Shown here: positions 1-10,269 of the stretch, piece by piece
Position numbering within the stretch: position 1 is the first letter of the stretch
Layout of the letters: each line of letters opens with the position of its first letter
Source of the DNA: Micropterix aruncella
Lineage: Eukaryota > Arthropoda > Insecta > Lepidoptera > Micropterigidae
Assembly (NCBI GenBank): GCA_944548615.1
Contig: OX155963.1
Span: 25,243,336-25,307,335 of the forward strand
Length of the DNA: 64,000 nucleotides
Direction: 5' to 3'
The notes under the pieces: model-generated
The model's database searches: none
Seen by the model: only the letters and a program-made list of their open reading frames with translations
What the model was told of the DNA's origin: nothing
Program-made: the position numbers and the translations under genes

Positions 1-1085
1 AATTTGGATTTTTTTTACGATAGTCCTCAAGCAGGCCTAAAGCTGAGTGATTTCCCTTATTCTGGCAGCTGGTATTTAAGGGTATAGAGCTGAAATAGTC
101 ATTAAAAAGTTCTGCAACCGTTGTCGCATCATCTATACTACTGCCATTGACGTTGAGGCGTACGCAATGATTACCTGTTTGGTTCCGTGTACATTCTTTT
201 TTAATAATATTCCAGGCAGCCTTGACTTTATTATCGGAATTATCTATAGTGTATTTTAAGTATTTCTGCTTAGCAAACCATACTACTTTTTTGTATGTCT
301 TTTTGTATGTTTTGATGTATTCGAGAACTATGGTATCATTACTATTTTTCTGTATTTCATTCAGATGCAGCATCCGCTGTTTGGATATCTTGATTCCCGG
401 TGTTGCCCAGTCATTAAAAGTTTTTGAAAGTTTCTGAGTTGATTGCCTCACGGGAATTGAGCTATCCAATGCAGCGAGATACCATCTGAAGAACTCATTA
501 TACAGATGATCAGGATCATTCGTGGAAGCGATAAAATCATTTTCTGTCAAGGCTGCCTGGAAAATATCAAGGTTTTTTGCTGTTACTTTTCTTCTGCTAA
601 TATTCTGTGCCAGTTTCTTGACTACATTGCTATACTTAATGGCAATCATTTGTCCGCCATGATCTGATAGTCCGCAAATGACTGGCTGAACGGAAAAATT
701 ATCAGAGTTAGTAAATATATTATCTATGCATTTACTGCTGCTAGCTGTCGTTCGCGTAGGGAAGTCTATAGTTCTGATTAAATTATAAGACAAGCAAAGA
801 TCCATTAAAGTATCGCCATTATTAGATTTTTCTAAAAAATTGACGTTAAAATCGGCACACAGTATTATTTTGGATGAATCCCTAGCTAACTTGTCAAGTA
901 CTATTTCTAGGGTATTTAAGAAGATGTGAAAATCTGACTCCGGACTTCTATATAAGCAAAGAACATATGCAGATAGCTCCGATAGATATATACAGCTAAT
1001 TTCGATTACCATCTCAATGGAAAGTTTGCAAATATCTTCACGATTTTTAAATAATACACCCGATTCCACAACCTTTTCAACTCTT
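1..1085 (-). pseudogene. 5'-truncated CR1/Jockey-like LINE (LINE-A), endonuclease/reverse transcriptase fragment
   Basis: Read on the minus strand, this stretch encodes the second half of an APE-type endonuclease and the linker leading to the reverse transcriptase of a non-LTR retrotransposon. Around 840-860 it keeps the catalytic ADFNVN motif, and around 655-670 it keeps the SDHGG motif. Further on it reads DWATPGIKISKQRM, close to DWATKGIKISKQRM in the LINE at 13618-17058, so the two copies belong to one family and are clearly diverged. The 5' end stops near 1085 inside the endonuclease, as expected for incomplete target-primed reverse transcription. The 3' part lies outside the window. The coding frame is largely open with lesions, so I call it a decaying fragment and not an active element. 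Confidence 0.85.
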
Positions 1086-1149
1086 GCCATGACCAGATGA
1101 TGCCTGCGTGCCAAATTTCAACTCAATTATAGGATTAGGCGTTTGGGCG

Positions 1150-1222
1150 CTATCGTGGACATACAGACACTCACACAAACACATACAGACACACTCACAC
1201 AGACAGACAGACACATAAACAG
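1150..1222. repeat. CA/GACA microsatellite
   Basis: A run of ACACTCACACAAACACA- and GACAGACAGACA-type short tandem units. It creates a spurious 129-codon antisense ORF. Confidence 0.9.
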
Positions 1223-1254
1223 ACTTCCATCTGGAAATGGTCCTAATCGTCTCA

Positions 1255-1420
1255 GGGGGGCTCGTAATGGATATTTCCGCCTTCATCTCGAAAAAAAAAC
1301 TTTGCGCGTTCACAATATTTTCCCTCCTCGTTGGTTGGTGGCCCGGGAAAGTAATTCTATAACGATTCGAAGGAAAAACTACTATTTTTCTTAACCCAAG
1401 GTTCTGTTGAAGCTGAATTC
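1255..1420 (+). repeat. Dispersed repeat fragment shared with 35455-35520
   Basis: The stretch beginning AATGGATATTTCCG matches, with substitutions, the sequence just inside the hAT-like terminus at 35407. It is probably an internal piece of the same DNA transposon family. No coding function is seen. Confidence 0.45.
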
Positions 1421-1499
1421 TATACACCATATTTTCACTATGGGATATGAAATGACACATATTCAATAATCAATACTCTTCTATTAATAAAAAAATGCA

Positions 1500-2140
1500 A
1501 ATACAGTTGGATATGTTATATAACTAAACGTTTAAGCCCTTTAGGCCGCGACCCCTCAGCCGATTGACAATTTGATGTCCCAAAATTTTTTAGTGAAATT
1601 AGTAAAAAAAAGTAATTATGACACTGTCTCACCAAAACATTAATTACTGCCAAACCACTGTACCCATAATTAAAATAAAACGTATTAACATAATAAAACA
1701 TAATAAAATAAACCAAATTAAATTAAAACAAATAAATAAAACAAATCATTAAAAAATATATAAAAGATATCAGTAATTTAAAACTAAGACAACAAATAAT
1801 CAATAAAAATAATACTAATAATAACCAAAGTTACACAGAATAGAAGATAAATGCTTAATAATCGCATAAGTAAAACAACAATAATTATAATAAATAAATC
1901 AAACATTATAGAATCATTCTTAGGAGGTTTTTCTCGTATGTTTTAATATATAAATAATCCTTTTCGAAGGCTTTCTAATTTATACTTTTACCTATATTTG
2001 TACGTTTATACGTGGTTAGAGAGGTATGGTAGAGATATGATATTATTTTTCATAATAAGTATGGATAGTAAAGATATTGTAATATTTTTTCTAGGTCTTC
2101 TATCTTATAATCAATAGTATGTGTGATGAGCCAGTGTTAA
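1500..2140 (-). repeat. LINE 3'-UTR-like AT-rich repeat (inverted relative to 63190-63700)
   Basis: This is very AT-rich, repeat-like sequence with no ORF. Its reverse complement shares ordered blocks with 63190-63700, including CTGGCTCATCACACAT, CTTATTATGAAAAATAATAT and GGTTATTATTAGTATTATTT. The 63 kb copy ends in a polyadenylation-like AATAAAAG, which suggests a LINE 3' untranslated tail. The LINE it belongs to is not identified. Confidence 0.55.
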
Positions 2141-2330
2141 TAGTTTTTTTAGTACGTATGATTTCCGAGTTAAATAATAAAATAATCAAATTTTGGAAAA
2201 AGTTGTAACTTGGCATCTTTATGGACACTTATGTCTCATCAATTTATACAAAATCTATTGAACCAGTTTTCACAAAACTTGACATAGGGTAAGTCCAGGA
2301 GAGATGGCCGTAATAGCTGATTTACACTCG

Positions 2331-2395
2331 CCTCGCGCCTCGTGTCTGTGTCTAGCCTCGCGCCTCGTGTCTGTGTCTCGTCTCGCGCCTCGCGT
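2331..2395. repeat. Tandem repeat, about 25-bp unit, two and a half copies
   Basis: The unit CCTCGCGCCTCGTGTCTGTG is present twice, followed by a partial third unit. It is markedly GC-rich and CpG-rich in an AT-rich setting and lies near the left end of the pogo-like element. Confidence 0.8.
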
Positions 2396-2457
2396 GATCG
2401 AAGGAAAATGAGTTTCTGTTTACACTCTCGTTGTGCGTGCGAGCTAGCACCTATTAG

Positions 2458-3062
2458 TCCAAGAGCCAGCGATAAGAAAAGTGAAAGAGTTTTGGAAAAG
2501 CTGATACTTTCAGATCAGACAATATTTTGTCCATTTTTGGTACAGTCAGCAGGCTAGGGTTACGGGACACTTGGCGCTGGCGTACTAGGAAAGGTGTAAT
2601 TTTAATTAGTATGTCAGTTATTTGGAAAAGATGAAAATTCATCAGTAGACAGTGGATGCAATAAAGAACTTGAAACATATGGTCAGACTGCTTCATAATG
2701 GAACGCGTGGCGTCAGCATCTCCATACATGTCACGCATCGGTCTATGATGTATCGGTCTACTGTGCCATGCAATAGGTATAATGGTATGGACATGCTGAC
2801 GCCACGCGTTCGATTACGAATCAATCTGACCATTTGTTTCGAGTTCATTATTGCATCCACTATCAACTGATTAATTTCCAGCTTTTCCAAAACACTTTAG
2901 GGGTATTAATTAAAATTACATCTTTCCTAGCACGCCAGCACCAGGTGTCTCGAAATCTGGCCTGTTGAAAGTAACCCGGCATTCTATGGCCAAAATACTG
3001 TCTGATCTGAAATTATCCGCTTTTCCAAAAGTCTTGCGCTTTTTTGACGCTGGCTCTTGTAC
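2458..3062. repeat. Long inverted repeat (foldback/MITE-like), arms of about 280 bp
   Basis: The left arm (2458-2735) and right arm (2783-3062) are diverged reverse complements. They share CCAAGAGCCAGCG at the outer ends, and TCAGACAGTATTTTG-like, TGGATGCAATAA and GGCGTCAGCAT blocks in order. The loop is about 45 bp. One arm-like segment recurs alone at 45183-45275, so this is a dispersed family. Confidence 0.75.
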
Positions 3063-3753
3063 TTGCTGAGAATGGATTCAAAGCTGAATCCACAGTTATT
3101 GCAACCGATAAAGGAGAAACAATAACTGTAATAGCCTGCTGTAGTGCTGAAAATACATTTTTACCACCTGCTTGTATCATGAAGGGTAAAATTGCTTCCG
3201 TCGACCTCAAGAACTCCACGAAACCGAAATGATGTCCCGGATTTGACTGCAACCCGAACTTCAACGGAAATATCTCCTGTTCCACAAATACTTATCGAAG
3301 TACGCAAACGGGTTAAGCAAGTAGACACACTCATGACCTCAAAATAACACATCCAAATGAGGAAATGTAAGGATAGTATGAAAAATGCCAGAATGCTAAA
3401 AAGTATTGCAAAGAAGAAAGCGAAAAATAAAACATGACTGATATAAACGAAAAGAAGAAAGACAAAAAAAATGTACTTAGTGAAAAGTGTCCCACGAAAG
3501 AGAAAATTCTTAAGAAGGATATATGATAGTAGCGAGCGACGATGACGATCAGCCAGTTTTATGCGATGCATCAGATGAAGATGATGACGGAAGAGAAGAA
3601 GATAACTGCGTGGGCTGTGGAGAGAACTATTACGAAACACGTTTTTTCGAAGACTGGCTTCAGTGTATAATTTCCCAACTATGGGTGCACGAAAATTGCA
3701 CAAAATTTGACGACATGTGTTCAAAATGTGGACAAATAAAAAAAGGGAATTGA
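3041..3753 (+). pseudogene. Pogo/Tigger-type DDE transposase, C-terminal relic
   Basis: An opening segment translates to KGETITVIACCSAENTFLPP followed by CIMKGK. This matches the core DDE domain of pogo/Tigger/jerky-like transposases, where a conserved strand precedes the second aspartate region. At 3523-3753 an in-frame acidic stretch (DDDDQ, DEDDDGREED) leads into a cysteine/histidine cluster of the form CxxC, a W then C, then WxHxxC and CxxC. This is the PHD-like zinc finger found at the C-terminus of many insect pogo-like transposases. Frameshifts and stops separate the two blocks (around 3230 and 3350-3520), so no functional protein is made. Long antisense ORFs over this interval are shadows. 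Confidence 0.7.
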
Positions 3754-4034
3754 ATCACAAAAAATGTACAGTGAAAAAGGAGGAACAGTAGAAATACGTA
3801 CTGTCCAAATCTCCCCTACTACTAATTAGGGCCATCTCTCCCGGGGCGCTTTATGCGGAGGAAGATAACAGCGCAACATGCTAATAGGATTAGAAAAGAT
3901 TAGATTTTTGTAGATTAAATTATAGTGTAACAATCAAAGTTTAATTTAAAATTAAAATTACAATCTAAACACATGCGGTTTTATTATAACTGTACATTGA
4001 AAAAATTATGGCCAACTACCCTGGACTTATCCTA

Positions 4035-4640
4035 CATGTTATTTATGTACATTGCGCTTTAACAGTTTTATGTATCAAAAATTTCCATACTCTACCGCAA
4101 AGCATATGGTCCTCAAAGGGTTAAAGAGTTTAAAGGCTAAAGACACAAATGACTTTTGACATACCCTAAAACAATGGTCGGCACTCAAATCTCACATAGG
4201 AGTTACTTCACGATGTTGCTGATGATATAAGATCATCGACAGAGGTTAGAATCATAGTTTTCCTGAACTAATATAAGGACCGTATAAGGACCGAGCTTAA
4301 ATAATATAAGGACCGAGCTTGGCAAGTTTGGCACCACTGCCAATATTCGTCTAAATCAGAGCCTCGAAAACTATAAACAAGGTAACACTGATTTACTGCG
4401 TCGCCGATGTTGCAACCGCCGTTTATGATCCGACCTTGGTCTATCAGACAGAGTTGTGCTTCAAATCGGCCCACCACGGGACGAACTAGTCATATTTCCA
4501 TCTCGAAAGATTGGACTTAAAAATTGGTAGGTACACAGATGCTTTGTGAAGCCGAAATCACATTGTGAAATTTTGGTTCGAATATCTCATATACAAGCTA
4601 CACTAATAATATTCAAATTCCGCCATACACTGTAATCAAA
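4035..4640. other. No gene recognised; short direct repeat at 4270-4320
   Basis: Apart from ATAAGGACCGAGCTT, repeated in full or in part three times between 4270 and 4320, I see no coding, RNA or transposon signal here. Confidence 0.5.
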
Positions 4641-4960
4641 TAGTAAAGCATCGGGCGTCGAGGTTAGTTTCTCAGCTAAGGGCCAACAGATGGAACGGAA
4701 CCCAACCGGGTTCATCCGCCGACCGAGAGAGGGCGTTCATCGATTTTTTTAATGACAATCTCAGATGGAAACCGTTATACGAGTTCAGAAACACAGTTTA
4801 AGTTAATATTGGTTTTCGCCATTGTTTTTACAAAAACTTTATTTATTGCATGTTTTCAGTTACAGCTTTGCTAGAGAAAACAGTCTATAAGAGGATGGGT
4901 AAGAGTTTTATTTTTTTACCTAAAAGAGGGTCGCGATCTAATAAAGGTTGAAAAACACTG
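4640..4960 (-). mobile_element. hAT-like transposon terminus (right end)
   Basis: Read on the minus strand, the edge at 4960 begins CAGTGTTTTTCAACC and continues with a GATCGCGACCC block. This is the typical hAT terminal inverted repeat pattern, with CAGTG followed by TTCTCAACC and GGGTCGCGACC. The matching left end was not found nearby, so only one terminus is supported and the inner limit is approximate. Confidence 0.5.
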
Positions 4961-6060
4961 ATTTTCGGGGTATGTCATTTTACACTCCATAGTTATCATT
5001 ACATTATTTTCTAATTATATTAATGATCCTCAAACCAATTGTAAATAACCTAATTTATTGTATATTGTCACAGCTATCACGATAGTTAATTTTCTTTAAT
5101 TACATTACAGAGCATGTTAGATCCAATGACGCATCCAAGTGTAGGAATGTTTACCTACTGGAGTAGAATTAAATTGTATTGCATATAACTGAAAAAATAG
5201 TGTGACGAATACATTTTCAGGAGAACTTCGTATTGAGAAAATTAGTAGTTTCCCGTCGAGTTTTATAAAAATGGCGACAAATGCAAGATTACGCAAGAGC
5301 CGCGGGTATATTTCAGTACATGAAATAAAAGTGTCCGATATAATTTAGGGTAACAATAATAATGAATGTCGCGGGCGCGGCTTGGTACGTCGCGGTGGAG
5401 AAAGGGGAGTGGTGGGCGAAGGCGAAAGCAACCGTTTCGGAAGTGGCCGAGATAACGCCGAGAAATATCTTTTATGTGGGCGAATACGTCCGCACAGCTA
5501 TGTATATTTTATTGCCTCGGATATCCCCAGTCTCCCAGTTCCACGGTCGCCGTTCCAAGGCCGAACGGAACGGGGATGGGGAGGTGTAGCCCGCTACGGC
5601 TGTCTGTAGCGACAAGCCGTGCAGACGTTTGTAATCGCCGCGATCGCCCGATCTATATATATTATATATTATACACCGATATTATCCGCGAGGGCGCTTC
5701 CGCGCGGCAAACGCGTAAGTGCACTGCGTCAATAAAGTTTATTATAGTTTCGTTATTCCATGAAGATGACGCCATTTTGTCAACCCGCGCACCTGTATTG
5801 CACAACAGAAGCGGTATGCCTGGCTACCCTAGCACTGCGGCCGCGCATCGCCTTCGTCAGCGGTCGGCGCTTCCCCGCGAAAGCGAGACATATAGATACA
5901 TGGGCGAGGCAGAAGAAAAATTACCTGAAATTATCCAAACTCGTGGATATTTGGCAATTCGTGGCGGCGACACTGAGGAATACAAAATATATGGAGCAAT
6001 TATAAATGTTGCCGAAAGAATTGTAGCAATTTTTAGGAATTGCTCCAGATTGCCCCATTA
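4961..6060. other. Unassigned region with a GC-rich patch (5360-5900)
   Basis: 4961-5340 is AT-rich and featureless. 5360-5900 is unusually GC- and CpG-rich and supports several overlapping open frames of 75-195 codons on the plus strand. None has a recognisable domain, and the openness is explained by base composition. It could be an exon or promoter-proximal island of a host gene, but nothing proves it. Confidence 0.3.
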
Positions 6061-6119
6061 ATTGCCCCACTACCTTCGGCGATTGATGCCGGGCAATTAT
6101 TGCTCAAAAAAGTGCCCGT

Positions 6120-6165
6120 GTAAATGCACCTTTAGTGGCCTAACTGCAACAGGACCAATTAGCTC
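6120..6165 (+). repeat. 3'-end fragment of element X
   Basis: The stretch around CTAACTGCAACAGGACC ending AATTAGCTCCCTAA matches the 3' terminus of the 664-bp element X at 11747-12410. Confidence 0.6.
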
Positions 6166-6589
6166 CCTAACCTGCTGTATAACCACGGATGGAAGCAAAC
6201 TATGTGCAGCCATAAAAGGACTTGTTAGGAATATTATAATAGCGATAATATTTCGATCGCTCAACCGTTTTGTTGCGAATTGGGGCAAATAATTTACCAT
6301 ATCAGACTTCGGGTCGCTGGTTAAGCTGTGAAAAAGGGTTATTGCAAATTTTACAATTTTGCACTGATATACAATTATTTTTGAACGATAAAATCATCCT
6401 CTTGCTGAATACATCAATGGTAAGTGCTTATGGAAGATGGCATTTTAGAGATATATCAAAACACATAAATGACCGGGATGGGGGGGTAGTTTTAAATATA
6501 ACCAATTTGGCCCGCGGAGGAATTTGAAAGCGGAATCATGGACGAAAAAGTTAGGAGGCCCCTGCCCTAGACGATCCAAACCCATGTCC

Positions 6590-6690
6590 ATGACACAGCC
6601 GTGCCAGGGGAAACAGAGTTCTTTCCACGTTTGACCCTCTTCGAGGAGGCTACCGGATGGGAGTTAAATCGTGCGTTGAGTCGATTCAAG
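6590..6690 (+). repeat. Diverged internal fragment of element X
   Basis: A CAGGGGAAAC block and a GAGGCTACCGGATGGG block occur in the same order as in X copies at 36.4 kb and 12.3 kb, with the intervening sequence degraded. Confidence 0.4.
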
Positions 6691-7116
6691 GTAACGAGCA
6701 GGTCATATAGCCCAAGCTGCACAGGAACCGTTCACAACCGTACTGTTTAAGTTGTAAATTAGTTTGTAAATCTTCCTTGAGCATTAACAAAAAAAAACAA
6801 AAAAAAGCTTTTATTGTCACCGTACATGTAGGTCGATTAAATGAAGATATACAACGTTGTCGTCCCGCGCAGCACGGCTCGTTATTATAGCGGGCTACGG
6901 GTGGGGAGGGAGGGGGTAGCGCGTTGGTGACACACCGAGGCTGCAAGCCAAGTCGGTCAAACGCTGAATGAAAAGACGGGCAATCGCTGTTATTGCTGGC
7001 GAGAAAACCGGACCAATATGTTGGAAAGAAAGAGCGTTGTTAGGTGGAGAGGAGAGCGAGAGACCTCGAACATCTTACACGCTTTAATACCAAGTAGGCG
7101 TTACTATATACGGTTA

Positions 7117-7623
7117 AAGCCCTTTTCCACCGGGACACCATGGTGGCGCAAGCAGTCGCGCAACCGTGGTGTCTTTGAGACACCAGGTAGACACCAGAAT
7201 CACGACGTTTATTTTCAAATCTCTATTAGAAAAAATCCGGCGAGAAACTATCCCAATTAGGTGGTATGCTTTGAATTTCGATAATAAACTTTTCTGTATC
7301 GAAATTATCCATCGTAGCGTACCTTGCAACTAAACAAACGTATTGAAAACAACAGTGTACCCATGCGAAAGAGGAGCACTGGCAGCGCGACTGGCTGCCG
7401 AGTGAGTGACACGCCATACAACGCCATACTAATTAACAAGTGGCGCGACCGGTGTGGTGGCGCTGGCAGTGATAATCTGTGTACGCGTTCGTGCTGGTCG
7501 CGCCACCAAAGCGGTTGCGCAACCAAGCGGACACCAGGTGAGATACTCTCCATAGAGCTGTATACATTTTGTTGGTGGCGGCGACTGATTACGCCGCAAT
7601 GGTGTCCCAGTGGAATAGGGCCC
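7117..7623. mobile_element. PIF/Harbinger-type MITE (507 bp)
   Basis: The terminal inverted repeats are about 24 bp. The left end reads AAGCCCTTTTCCACCGGGAC and the right end in reverse reads GGGCCCTATTCCACTGGGAC; both continue with ACCA. The element is flanked by TTA at 7114-7116 and 7624-7626, the 3-bp TWA target duplication typical of PIF/Harbinger. No transposase ORF is present, so it is non-autonomous. Further inverted motifs (GGTGTC / GACACC, GTCGCGC) lie just inside the ends. Confidence 0.8.
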
Positions 7624-7629
7624 TTAGAG

Positions 7630-8110
7630 TCTGAGGCATTTCGGAGGGCCCAAACCTGATGAGCGAGAGAAACTGTGCCCTACGATCGTCATGCTGACAC
7701 ATTTCGTAATTAATGTTAGCTGAATCGTCTAACTAAACGGTATCAGCGTCATCGGAAAGATGATGCGACAATACGTAATAGGCTACATGTTTGGAATCGT
7801 ATTACCTATCTTTATTTCTCTATAATATTACAATAATACATAGAGAAATACAAACCTCTATTTAATTTTGTTTGTTAATCATTTATCGTTAATTTGCAGT
7901 TACGACAGATATAAATAAACTCTCTAATTCTAAAATCCCGATATTAACTATTGCGTGATTGCTTAAGTTCGTGCCCGATTTTTCATAGATAGCGACAACT
8001 TACTCTTTGGCAGATGTTCGATATTTTTGATTCGTTTTGTCGCATGCACTAAAAAGGTGACCGTGTTGTGTCATCATCACGCCAGACATAATCCAAATTG
8101 ATTTTTGTCC
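7630..8110. other. No feature recognised
   Basis: AT-rich sequence between the Harbinger MITE and the mariner relic, without ORFs or repeats that I can support. Confidence 0.4.
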
Positions 8111-8119
8111 GTTTCAGAT

Positions 8120-9245
8120 TTTTTTCAAAATGGGTACCGATAACACGCATTTGCGGCATGTATACATGCTATACGAATTTCGAAAAGGCGCCAGCGTCGA
8201 AACTGCACACAAAAAGCATTCAGTGTTTATTTGGACCATACTGCTGCTTTTCAGACCATTAAAAAGTGGTTTCGCCGATTCCGAAATGAGGATTTTAACT
8301 TGGAAGATCAGCCACGCTCTGGACCAGCTTCTGGTATTGATGACGACGTTGTGTGTTCGATAGTCGAAGAAAATCCAAGGATTACTGAGGAGATTGCTAA
8401 GAGATAGAATATAGACGATTCGGGCGACTTTTGCCATTTAAAAACACTTAGATACTTTTCTAAGCTCTATACTTAAATGCCACATCTCCACACCGAAATG
8501 AATAATTTAAATCGCATGAATGTGTCCACTTCTCCACTCGCACGATACGAAATGAACTGTTTTTGGATCGAATCGTAAGAGAATTTGGAAAAAAGCTGCT
8601 GAGGTGCTTTGAAGGTGCTGTGTTCTGTATTTGGTGGGATTGAAGAATTATTAACTTTGACGGGTATTACACGTTCAATCTGGCATCAGTTCAGTCCGTG
8701 ACGTTGGCCAGACTGGCGGGAAACTGGTCGTTTGTCGCGTTGACTGATAGACTGAACTGATGGATTTCATTTTCATCAGTTCATCACTTCATTTCATTCA
8801 AATCAAACATTTCGATAATTTCTATCAGTCCATCAGCCAGTTCATGATCAAGGTCGCTGATGCCATATTGAACGTGTCGATCAAGATGCCATATTGAACG
8901 TGTAACACCCGTCTTTGAGCTACTACAATGCGGCGAATCCATTACAGCGGATAAATACTATGAGGCAATACGAGAAAAGCGACCAAATCTGACCGGAAAG
9001 GCATCATATTCCATCACGACAATGCTAGACCACACGTCGCTTAACAGACGCTGGGAAAAGTGCAAAAGATCCAGTGGGAAATTATCCAGTACCCACCATA
9101 TTCTCCTTCATTTTTGAGATGAAATTTTCAAGTCCGTGGAAGCTGAAAACCTCATAAAGTTTTTTCAAGGAAAACCATGCAGTTTCTTCAAAGATGAAAT
9201 CGACAAGCTTGTTGATCGATAGAAGAATTATAAAAAAGAATGGAG
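8120..9245 (+). pseudogene. Mariner transposase relic
   Basis: A decayed mariner transposase can be followed across this interval in shifting frames. Its parts are an N-terminal LYEFRKGAS block, a second helix-turn-helix block KKWFRRFRNEDFNLEDQPRS (about 8255-8315), EENPRIT, then the catalytic WWD region at about 8632, the HHDNARPH motif at about 9014-9040, a PPYSP block, and a C-terminal SFFKDEIDKLVDR block near 9180-9220. A complete mariner protein is about 345 aa; here frameshifts, stops (for example at 8405) and a MITE insertion at 8660-8912 destroy it. Terminal inverted repeats were not identified with confidence. The family assignment is firm; the sub-family is not determined. Confidence 0.85.
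8660..8912. mobile_element. 253-bp MITE inserted in the mariner relic, 5-bp TSD
   Basis: The ends are inverted repeats: the left begins ACGGGTATTACACGTTCAAT and the right in reverse begins ACGGGTGTTACACGTTCAAT. CTTTG flanks both sides (8655-8659 and 8913-8917). Removing the element and one CTTTG rejoins the mariner frame (INFELLQCGES), which fixes both boundaries. Near the right end the GCCATATTGAACGTGT block occurs twice, so part of the right terminal repeat is duplicated. No ORF. A 5-bp TSD does not point to Tc1/mariner; the superfamily is uncertain. Confidence 0.8.
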
Positions 9246-9300
9246 ACTATATACTTGATTAATGCATCTCCTGTCTTTAAAATTTAACTAGTCTTTATTT

Positions 9301-9600
9301 AATCCTTGGAGTAAATGGGTATTTTCATGGATGCATCTGTCTCTTTTGCAGGATTTTCGGCGAAATCGACTTAAAGTACTATAACTACGAAACTACTACA
9401 CCAATCATAAAAAGAACAACTGCACAATGATTGCATTGAAATTTCGAATATAGAATATTGAAATATCATTTTGTAAAGCAATTAGATAATTATGAATAAA
9501 TATGAGAACGTCAAAGAAGTGAAAAAAACGCGCAACCAGATTTGGTCGACTCGTACTCAACGGATAATTGTTTCGCGACCAGATTTGGTTGACTCATACT
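9301..9600 (+). repeat. Repeat Y, copy 1 (about 300 bp)
   Basis: Nearly identical, by eye with few mismatches, to 20517-20812 in the same orientation. Both start AATCCTTGGAGTAAATGGG and end in two partial tandem units of the type ACCAGATTTGGT with TACTCAACGG. No ORF longer than a few dozen codons and no terminal inverted repeats, so the class is unknown. Confidence 0.85.
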
Positions 9601-10059
9601 CAACGGGTTAAAGTCTACCCTTAAATCGGGTACAAACTTAAGCAATCACCTAATATTTCCTAGAATACGGTACAGCTAGGTACTGACGAGTAATGAAATA
9701 CGCGAACCTAAAGCAACAACGTTCACTTCATTTTCTGTAAGACGTGGAATATCTTGTAATTGTAGATCATTAGCATTTATCCTGATGAATGCAACCATTT
9801 ATCTGTTGAGATTCTGTCATTAACATACTTATATAAATGATGGAGTGTATTAATATTTTGCTTTCTAGTATTAAATATAAGAGTGAGATTTTAAACAATG
9901 GTTTTACCACCTACCTAACGGCAAGCGCAATGTTGTGCAAAGTTCTCACTCGATTTCTTAAGGCAGTGACTATGTTTGTTCATAAAAAGAATCGGCACTG
10001 TTTGTCGATTATGTATTTGGACGTTTACATTTTTTTTTTCATTAAGTCGCAAAGATAAT

Positions 10060-10265
10060 ATGGGTCAAGTGATCGTCGCCAGAGAGGCTCGTTTCACAGC
10101 ATTTTTCATGACTTTTCTCAAAACGTCGGGTAATTAAATTCTCCACTTTTAATCGGATATCCTCTTTTAGGACTGCAAGGGTCTGTGGCTTGTTCACATA
10201 GACCGGTGACTTCAAATAGCCCCAGAGAAAGAAGTCTCAAACAGTCAAATCGGGTCATCTTGCGG
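10060..10265 (-). pseudogene. IS630/Tc1/mariner-like transposase, C-terminal relic
   Basis: On the minus strand this reads DFFLWGYLKSPVYVNKPQTL, followed by a helical stretch that ends in a stop near 10055. The DFFLWGYLKS motif with a downstream VYxxxP segment is the final block of a common insect DDE transposase group, just after the third catalytic residue. The upstream part is missing or scrambled. Which IS630-related clade it belongs to cannot be decided from this fragment. Confidence 0.55.
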
Positions 10266-10269
10266 GAGA

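Larger units (their letters stand above)
2287..4032 (+). mobile_element. Pogo-like (Tc1/mariner superfamily) DNA transposon, defective
   Basis: The ends are imperfect inverted repeats. The left end begins GGGTAAGTCCAGG, and the right end read in reverse begins GGATAAGTCCAGG. Both are flanked by TA (2285-2286 and 4033-4034), the target site used by pogo and mariner elements. Inside are a short GC-rich tandem repeat (2331-2390), a large inverted repeat (2458-3062) and the C-terminal half of a pogo-type transposase (3041-3753). The N-terminal DNA-binding part of the transposase is missing, so the inverted repeat probably replaces or invades the 5' half. A similar start (GGGGTAAGTCCAG) at about 10505 may be another end of the family. 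Confidence 0.65.

Noticed and set aside
1077..1466. 129-codon minus-strand ORF
   Set aside because: Its centre is the translated CA/GACA microsatellite; no domain.
3161..3724. 187-codon minus-strand ORF
   Set aside because: Antisense shadow of the pogo-like transposase relic, which has recognisable motifs on the plus strand.
5474..6061. 195-codon plus-strand ORF in a GC-rich patch
   Set aside because: Several overlapping frames are equally open; no domain or codon-level signal can be seen.
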